10,753 bases of DNA from the NCBI GenBank assembly GCA_015487435.1, contig WFPU01000097.1:1-10753 (forward strand), read 5' to 3'. Below, one piece after another: positions 5,758 to 10,753 of the stretch. The DNA is from Sulfurimonas sp. Its GTDB lineage: Bacteria; Campylobacterota; Campylobacteria; Campylobacterales; Sulfurimonadaceae. The translations under genes and the position numbers were made by a program. The notes beneath the pieces were generated by a model. It saw only the letters and a program-made list of their open reading frames with translations, did not search any database and was not told the DNA's origin. Numbering within the stretch: position 1 is the first letter of the stretch; each line of letters begins with the position of its first letter.

Positions 5758-7088
5758 TGAATTTAACTCCAAAAGAGATAGTAGAATATTTAGATAAATA
5801 TGTAATCTCACAAAAAGACGCTAAAAAAACAATAGCCCTTGCACTTAGGACTCGTTATAGAAGGATGCAATTAGATGAAGATTTACAAGGTGAGATAACT
5901 CCTAAAAATATTTTAATGATTGGTTCAACTGGTGTAGGCAAAACTGAAATCTCTCGTAGATTAGCTAAGATGATGAAAGTTCCTTTTGTTAAAGTTGAAG
6001 CATCAAAGTACACCGAGGTTGGTTTTGTTGGACGAGATGTAGAATCTATGGTTAGGGATTTAGTTATAAACTCTGTATCAATTGTAAAAGCTGAGAAAGA
6101 GGAAGAAAATAAAGAAAAAATTGAAAATTATGTATTAAATAGAATAGTTGAAAAACTTCTTCCTCCACTTCCTAATGGTGCTAGTGAATCAAAAAAAGAT
6201 GATTATCAAAGACTACTTGAGGCTATGGAAAAACGGGTAGAATCTGGAGAGATGGATGATAAAATCATTGAAATTGAGATTGATTCAAATCTTCATGTTG
6301 AATTTGGAGACTCAAATCTTCCACCAGAGATGTTAAAAGTTCAAGAAAGTTTTACAAAAGTTTTTTCTCAAATGAATAAAGATGAAAAGAAAAAAGAGAC
6401 AAGTGTAAAAGATGCAAAAATTATGTTAAAAACAGAGGCTAGTACCAAACTAATCGACTCTAACAGCATAAATACAGAAGCTCTACGTCGTGCTGAAGAT
6501 GGCGGAATTATCTTTTTAGACGAGATTGACAAAATCGCTTTAAGTGAAAAGAGCCAAGGACGAAATGATCCTAGTAAAGAAGGTGTTCAGCGTGATTTAC
6601 TTCCAATTGTTGAGGGAAGTAGTGTTACAACCAAATATGGCGTGATAAATACTGACCATATACTTTTCATAGCAGCTGGTGCATTTCATGTAAGCAAGCC
6701 GAGTGATTTAATCCCTGAACTTCAAGGTAGATTTCCTCTTAGAGTTGAACTTGAAAGTTTAACGGAAGATTCACTCTATCAAATTTTAACACAGACTAAA
6801 AATTCTCTTTTGAAACAATATGAAGCACTTCTAGCTGTAGAGGGTATGAAGCTAATATTTGAAGATGAGGCAGTAAAAGCAATAGCAAAACTAGCTTTTA
6901 GAGCAAATGAGACAACGCAAGACATTGGTGCAAGAAGACTTCACACCGTTTTAGAACGCGTTTTAGAAGAGATTAGTTTTATTGCTGATGAATACAAAGA
7001 TGATGAGTTTTTAGTAACATCTGAACTTGTACATGAAAAACTAGATACAGTTGTTGAAGACAACGATCTATCTAGATATATCTTATAG
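5757..7088 (+). CDS. hslU: HslU (ClpY) AAA+ unfoldase of the HslVU protease
   Basis: A 443-residue AAA+ ATPase that unfolds substrates and feeds them into HslV. Walker A is GSTGVGKT (56-63), Walker B IIFLDE (251-256), and the pore loop GFVG (89-92) has Phe where E. coli has Tyr (GYVG). The intermediate I-domain (about 105-235) is highly charged. The sensor-region segment ELQGRFPLRVEL is present. The C-terminus ends LSRYIL, matching the E. coli LSRFIL tail that inserts between HslV subunits and activates the protease. Its ATG shares one base with the hslV stop, giving tight coupling for balanced synthesis of the two partners. Confidence 0.97.
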   Translation: MNLTPKEIVEYLDKYVISQKDAKKTIALALRTRYRRMQLDEDLQGEITPKNILMIGSTGVGKTEISRRLAKMMKVPFVKVEASKYTEVGFVGRDVESMVRDLVINSVSIVKAEKEEENKEKIENYVLNRIVEKLLPPLPNGASESKKDDYQRLLEAMEKRVESGEMDDKIIEIEIDSNLHVEFGDSNLPPEMLKVQESFTKVFSQMNKDEKKKETSVKDAKIMLKTEASTKLIDSNSINTEALRRAEDGGIIFLDEIDKIALSEKSQGRNDPSKEGVQRDLLPIVEGSSVTTKYGVINTDHILFIAAGAFHVSKPSDLIPELQGRFPLRVELESLTEDSLYQILTQTKNSLLKQYEALLAVEGMKLIFEDEAVKAIAKLAFRANETTQDIGARRLHTVLERVLEEISFIADEYKDDEFLVTSELVHEKLDTVVEDNDLSRYIL

Positions 7089-7098
7089 GAGATAATAT

Positions 7099-7980
7099 AT
7101 GAGTAAAGCTGGTTTTGTATCTTTAATAGGTCGTCCAAATGCAGGTAAAAGTACTTTAATGAACTCACTTTTGGGTGAGACAATTGCTATGGTTAGCCAA
7201 AAAGCAAATGCTACTCGTAAACGCTCAAACGCAATTGTAATGTATGAAGATACACAAATCATCTTTATTGATACTCCAGGATTACATGAAAGAGAAAAAA
7301 TACTAAATCAATTTATGCTTGATGAGGCGCTAAAAGCTATGGGTGATTGTGACCTTATCATCTATTTAGCACCAGTAACAGACACAATTGAACATTATCA
7401 AAAATTTTTAAAATTAAATAAAAAAAATGTTAAGCATATTATTGTTTTAAGTAAAATAGACCAAGTTGATCAAACTAAATTATTTAAACGAATAGCTCAA
7501 TATAATCAATTTGGCGACAAATTTGAAGCTTTAATACCAGTAGCTATACCTAAAAAAGTGGGTCATGAAGATCTATTAAAATTAATTAGTAAGAATTTAC
7601 CAGAATCACCTTTTCTTTATGATCCAGATGATTTAACAAGTGAACTTGTTCGTGATATCTACGCAGGATTTATAAGAGAGGGAATATTTGATAATATTAG
7701 TGATGAAATTCCTTATGAGAGCGATGTAATAATTGATTCCATTGAAGAAGATGAAGATCATGTAGATAAAATATATGCCTCTATCATAGTTGAAAAAGAG
7801 AGCCAAAAAGGTATTATTATTGGTAAAGGTGGAGAGGCTATAAAAAGAATTGGTATCTATTCACGAGAAAAAATTGAAATTTTGAGTCAAAAAAAAGTTT
7901 TTTTAAACCTTCAAGTTATAGTAAAAAAAGGGTGGACTAAAGATAAAGTATTTTTAAAAGAGATAGGATATACATCATGA
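7099..7980 (+). CDS. era: GTPase Era
   Basis: Essential Ras-like GTPase that binds the 3' end of 16S rRNA and acts in 30S subunit assembly. It is 293 residues, as expected. G1 is GRPNAGKST (11-19), G3 is DTPG (58-61), and G4 is SKID (118-121), with Ser replacing the canonical Asn of NKxD. A C-terminal KH RNA-binding domain carries the GxxG loop as GKGG (242-245). The start has a strong Shine-Dalgarno, AGGAG at 7087-7091, overlapping the hslU stop. The stop overlaps the csd6 start (ATGA). The location between hslU and csd6 is the same as in H. pylori. Confidence 0.96.
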   Translation: MSKAGFVSLIGRPNAGKSTLMNSLLGETIAMVSQKANATRKRSNAIVMYEDTQIIFIDTPGLHEREKILNQFMLDEALKAMGDCDLIIYLAPVTDTIEHYQKFLKLNKKNVKHIIVLSKIDQVDQTKLFKRIAQYNQFGDKFEALIPVAIPKKVGHEDLLKLISKNLPESPFLYDPDDLTSELVRDIYAGFIREGIFDNISDEIPYESDVIIDSIEEDEDHVDKIYASIIVEKESQKGIIIGKGGEAIKRIGIYSREKIEILSQKKVFLNLQVIVKKGWTKDKVFLKEIGYTS

Positions 7981-8945
7981 AATTATTAATTCTACTTATA
8001 TTATCATTATCAACTCTAGGTGCAGATAATATATTAAATAACTATAGATTACACGGCATTGACAATATAGAAAAACAGCTTGATTATGAATTAACAAGCC
8101 CATTGTACTGGGAAAAAGAACTACAAAAAATAGATACAACTTTTGGTTATTTAGAATCTTATTCATCAATATTGTCATGTGATAAAAATGAATCTACTCT
8201 TTCATTATATGAAAAAGATGAAAACTCTACATATAATCTAATAAAAAAATATAACGCTTTTACTGGTAAAAAAGCAGGTGATAAAAAAGTTGAAGGTGAC
8301 TTAAAAACACCTATTGGTATCTATCAGATAGAAGAAAAGCTTGATAAAGAAACTAAACTTGATCCTTTTTACGGTCCACTAGCTTTTGTAACATCTTATC
8401 CAAATTTATACGATAGAATTCAAGGAAAAAATGGAAGTGGTATATGGGTACATGGGTTACCTATAAAAAGAGAGCGTGATGAATTTACAAGAGGTTGCAT
8501 AGCTATAAATAATGAAAATATTGAATGTTTAGATAATAATATAGATATCACTAATACCCTTATAATAATTAATCCAAGTGAACATATTAAAACTACAAAA
8601 GAAAAATTAAACTTATTATTAACACAGCTATTTAAATGGAGATATTCTTGGCTTTATAGTGATATACAAACTTATCTTTCATTTTATGCAGATGATTTTA
8701 CAAGATTTGATGGAATGAAAATAGATCAGTTTTCAAAATACAAAACTCGTATTTTTAAAAAAAATGAAAAAAAGATTATTTTGTTTAGTGATATAAATAT
8801 AATTCCATATCCAAATACAACTGATATATATCAAATAACATTTAAAGAATACTACAAATCAAGTACTTTTGAGTTTCGTGGGGATAAAATGCTAATGGTA
8901 AGAATAGATAAATCAAATAATTTCAAAATTTTTGTTGAAAAATAG
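7977..8945 (+). CDS. csd6: L,D-carboxypeptidase/transpeptidase-fold cell-shape protein, Csd6 family
   Basis: A 322-residue periplasmic protein with a short Sec signal peptide (hydrophobic 3-14, likely cut after A16). The YkuD (L,D-transpeptidase-fold) domain spans about 85-200, with catalytic H159 in GIWVHGLP and C174 in TRGCIAI, closely matching H. pylori Csd6 H160 and C176. The C-terminal region (about 215-322) looks like the NTF2-like pocket domain of Csd6. H. pylori Csd6 trims tetrapeptides to tripeptides (L,D-carboxypeptidase) and is needed for helical shape; its gene HP0518 also follows era. The ATG overlaps the era stop by 4 nt, and the stop directly abuts the csd4 start. An L,D-transpeptidase role is possible but less likely given the NTF2-like domain. 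Confidence 0.9.
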   Translation: MKLLILLILSLSTLGADNILNNYRLHGIDNIEKQLDYELTSPLYWEKELQKIDTTFGYLESYSSILSCDKNESTLSLYEKDENSTYNLIKKYNAFTGKKAGDKKVEGDLKTPIGIYQIEEKLDKETKLDPFYGPLAFVTSYPNLYDRIQGKNGSGIWVHGLPIKRERDEFTRGCIAINNENIECLDNNIDITNTLIIINPSEHIKTTKEKLNLLLTQLFKWRYSWLYSDIQTYLSFYADDFTRFDGMKIDQFSKYKTRIFKKNEKKIILFSDINIIPYPNTTDIYQITFKEYYKSSTFEFRGDKMLMVRIDKSNNFKIFVEK

Positions 8946-10226
8946 ATGTTAAAACTTTTTTTAGCTCTTTTATTCTCATATGCTATATTAGAAGCAAATA
9001 TTCAATTAATTAAAAAAGAAAATGATGATTCTAATACAACGCTTTTAGTTATTGCTGGTATTCATGGGGATGAGCCAGGCGGTTATTTTGCAGCATCTAT
9101 TTTAGCTACAAATTATACTATCAAATCTAAAAATCTTTGGATAGTTCCAAATTTAAATAAAGCTAGTATTCAAAGAAATAGACGTGGTATAAATGGAGAT
9201 ATGAATCGAAAATTTGCAAAAATAAAATCTAAAGATAAAGATACTAAAACTATTCAAGAAGTTAAAGAAATTATATTGTCAAAAAGGGTTTCATTAGTTT
9301 TAAACTTGCATGATGGGCATGGGTTTTATAGAAAAGAGAATCACAGTAAAATATTTAATCCAAATGCCTGGGGTCAAACATGTGTAATTGATCAGTGCAA
9401 GCTTGATCCAAATCAGCCATTTGGAAATCTTAGCGATATTGCTATAGAGGTAAAAAATAATCTAAACAAACACGTACTAGAAGAGCATCACAGTTTTAAT
9501 GTAAAAAATACTAAAACAAAATTTGATGATGAAGCTATGCAACTTTCTCTTACTTACTTTGCAGTTACAAACAACAAACCAGCTTTTGCCATAGAGAGTA
9601 GTAAAAATCTATCTTCATTGTATCAAAAAGTATTTTATCAACTACTAGCAATTGAAGAATTTATGAAAATAATGGGTATAGAATATAAAAAAGATTTTAT
9701 CTTAAATGAGCAAAATATTAAAAAAATCATCCATAATTATGGAAATTTGTTAATTAATAGTGTTATTTCATTAAATTTGAACAATATAAAAAAATCTTTA
9801 AGCTATTTTCCGTTACAATCTTCAAGTAATGAGTTTAAGTTTACTCATCCTCTTGGAAGTGTAAAGAGAGTGAGGGACAAATTTATTATCTATATTGGTA
9901 ATAAAAAAGTAACAACTTTTTATCCCCAGTATTTTGATTATGAAGATAATTGTTCGCAAAGTTATATTTATGTAATTGATGGGAAAAAACGAGTTTTTGA
10001 TAAAACTTCAGAAATTTATGTAACTGACGATTTTAAAGTTGTGAGCGAAAAATCTACAAGGGTAAATATAATTGGTTTTAGAAGTAAAAAATCTGAAAGC
10101 GATATTGTTGTTTCATATGATTCTATGAACAAAAGATTTTCTATTGATAAAAATAAAAAAACTTTTCGAGTAGAATTTTATAAAAATAAAAAATTTTGTT
10201 CCATGCAATTGGTTCATTTTAAATAG
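8946..10226 (+). CDS. csd4: Zinc D,L-carboxypeptidase of the Csd4/Pgp1 cell-shape family (M14)
   Basis: A 426-residue periplasmic enzyme (H. pylori Csd4 is 438) with a signal peptide (hydrophobic 3-15, likely cut after A17). Csd4/Pgp1 removes the terminal meso-diaminopimelate from muropeptide tripeptides, leaving dipeptides, and so shapes helical cells. The predicted zinc site is H40 and E43 (HGDE) and H122 (NLHDGHG); E217 (FAIESS) fits the general base. RRGINGDMNR (79-88) is the substrate-carboxylate region. H. pylori Csd4 has Gln (Q46) where this protein has His, so this one has the canonical M14 ligand set. The C-terminal half (about 255-426) should be the beta-rich accessory domains. It starts immediately after the csd6 stop with no visible strong Shine-Dalgarno, suggesting reinitiation. 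Confidence 0.88.
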   Translation: MLKLFLALLFSYAILEANIQLIKKENDDSNTTLLVIAGIHGDEPGGYFAASILATNYTIKSKNLWIVPNLNKASIQRNRRGINGDMNRKFAKIKSKDKDTKTIQEVKEIILSKRVSLVLNLHDGHGFYRKENHSKIFNPNAWGQTCVIDQCKLDPNQPFGNLSDIAIEVKNNLNKHVLEEHHSFNVKNTKTKFDDEAMQLSLTYFAVTNNKPAFAIESSKNLSSLYQKVFYQLLAIEEFMKIMGIEYKKDFILNEQNIKKIIHNYGNLLINSVISLNLNNIKKSLSYFPLQSSSNEFKFTHPLGSVKRVRDKFIIYIGNKKVTTFYPQYFDYEDNCSQSYIYVIDGKKRVFDKTSEIYVTDDFKVVSEKSTRVNIIGFRSKKSESDIVVSYDSMNKRFSIDKNKKTFRVEFYKNKKFCSMQLVHFK

Positions 10227-10237
10227 GATTTTACTTT

Positions 10238-10753
10238 ATGGGTGATAATACTCAACAATCTTTTTCAAATGTAGTGTCGGTTAATCCATATAACGATACT
10301 TATGTAAATGGTATTTCAAGCTTTTTAAAATATGATGATAAGGTGAGTTTTGCAAAAAATCAATACTCTATATCATATATAAGTACAAAAAATTTCATCA
10401 GTGCTCAAATTTCGGTTAGCAAAAATATCCCAGAAGAAGATTTATATGATGCAATTAATACTAAAGCATATGATGATTTAGCTCTAGATCAAGCTGTATT
10501 ATATCAAATTCAATACATTGAATTATACAATCCTCTTGATGGTGAAAATAGAACTTTTAATGTTTTTGTAGTTGATCCAACTACTATAGATGAGACATTT
10601 AAAAACACTATATCTAAAATAAAATATATAGATACTATAATTCCAGCTCCTCTTTTATTTAAATCTTTATATTCTAAAGATTTAATAACAAGTAGCGATG
10701 CTCATGCTTTTATTTACTTTCAATCTGACAACGCTTTTATAACAGTATATAAT
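10238..10753 (+). CDS. Partial protein, possibly PilM/GspL-like (actin-like fold), cut by the window edge
   Basis: An open frame of 172 codons starting at ATG 10238 with AGGA at 10225-10228 (overlapping the csd4 stop), 9 nt upstream. It runs to the window end without a stop. There is no signal peptide or membrane segment in the visible part. The pattern SKNIPEEDLYDAINTKAYDD (about 60-79), a strand-rich stretch with FNVFVVD, then YIDTIIPAPLLFKSLY and HAFIYFQSDNAFITVYN resembles the first half of PilM/GspL-type actin-like proteins of type IV pilus, type II secretion or transformation machines. This is fold-level pattern matching only. If right, pilN/pilO- or secretin-like genes should follow to the right. 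Confidence 0.5.
   Translation, partial: MGDNTQQSFSNVVSVNPYNDTYVNGISSFLKYDDKVSFAKNQYSISYISTKNFISAQISVSKNIPEEDLYDAINTKAYDDLALDQAVLYQIQYIELYNPLDGENRTFNVFVVDPTTIDETFKNTISKIKYIDTIIPAPLLFKSLYSKDLITSSDAHAFIYFQSDNAFITVYN

Noticed and set aside
6941..7183. Minus-strand ORF of 80 codons across the hslU/era junction
   Set aside because: It spans the ends of two well-supported genes on the other strand. Its Ser-rich composition is what antisense reading of these codons produces.
1..10753. CRISPR array, tRNA gene, toxin-antitoxin or defence island
   Set aside because: No regularly spaced direct repeats, no cloverleaf-like sequence and no genes of such families; the coding content is housekeeping apart from the fusion protein and the repeats.

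Overview
The window comes from a low-GC (roughly 30% G+C) member of the Campylobacterota (Epsilonproteobacteria), most likely a Sulfurimonas-like free-living species. The evidence is the gene order rplI-hslV-hslU-era-csd6, which as I recall matches Helicobacter pylori HP0514-HP0518 (with a related argG-rplI-hslVU-era order in Campylobacter jejuni). HslV also has the short N-terminal extension typical of this phylum, and there are helical-cell-shape peptidoglycan hydrolases of the Csd4/Csd6 families. No species call is possible from sequence alone.

Left part (1-2130). Bases 1-440 hold no protein gene. Read on the minus strand they look like the promoter region and leader of a ribosomal RNA operon whose 16S gene would lie just outside the left edge. 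A decayed copy of a palindromic repeat sits at about 322-411. Two overlapping minus-strand genes follow (441-1900): an MFS_3-type exporter and a three-helix membrane protein of unknown function. Between 1900 and 2130 there is an orphan ribosome-binding site with a 4-codon ORF and a well-preserved 109-bp miniature inverted-repeat element (2010-2118), the same family as the decayed copy.

Middle (2130-2580). An isolated flaG gene is preceded by a sigma-28 (FliA) promoter with exact 11-nt spacing, so this flagellar late gene appears to be its own transcription unit away from fliD/fliS.

Right part (2703-10753). A long plus-strand array with mostly overlapping or near-zero spacing: argG (arginine synthesis), a ferredoxin-thioredoxin-reductase-like/rhodanese fusion, rplI (ribosomal protein bL9), hslV and hslU (ATP-dependent protease), era (ribosome-assembly GTPase), csd6 and csd4 (periplasmic peptidoglycan peptide trimming, cell shape), and the start of a possible PilM/GspL-like protein cut by the window edge. 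A near-consensus internal promoter lies just before rplI, next to a small GC-rich hairpin cluster, so rplI and downstream genes can probably be transcribed independently of argG.

No CRISPR array, phage, toxin-antitoxin, restriction or obvious new defence system is visible. The points most worth following up are the FTR-rhodanese fusion, the adjacent csd6-csd4 pair with a histidine where H. pylori Csd4 has an atypical glutamine zinc ligand, the covarying palindromic repeat beside the flaG promoter, and the orphan start interrupted by that repeat.
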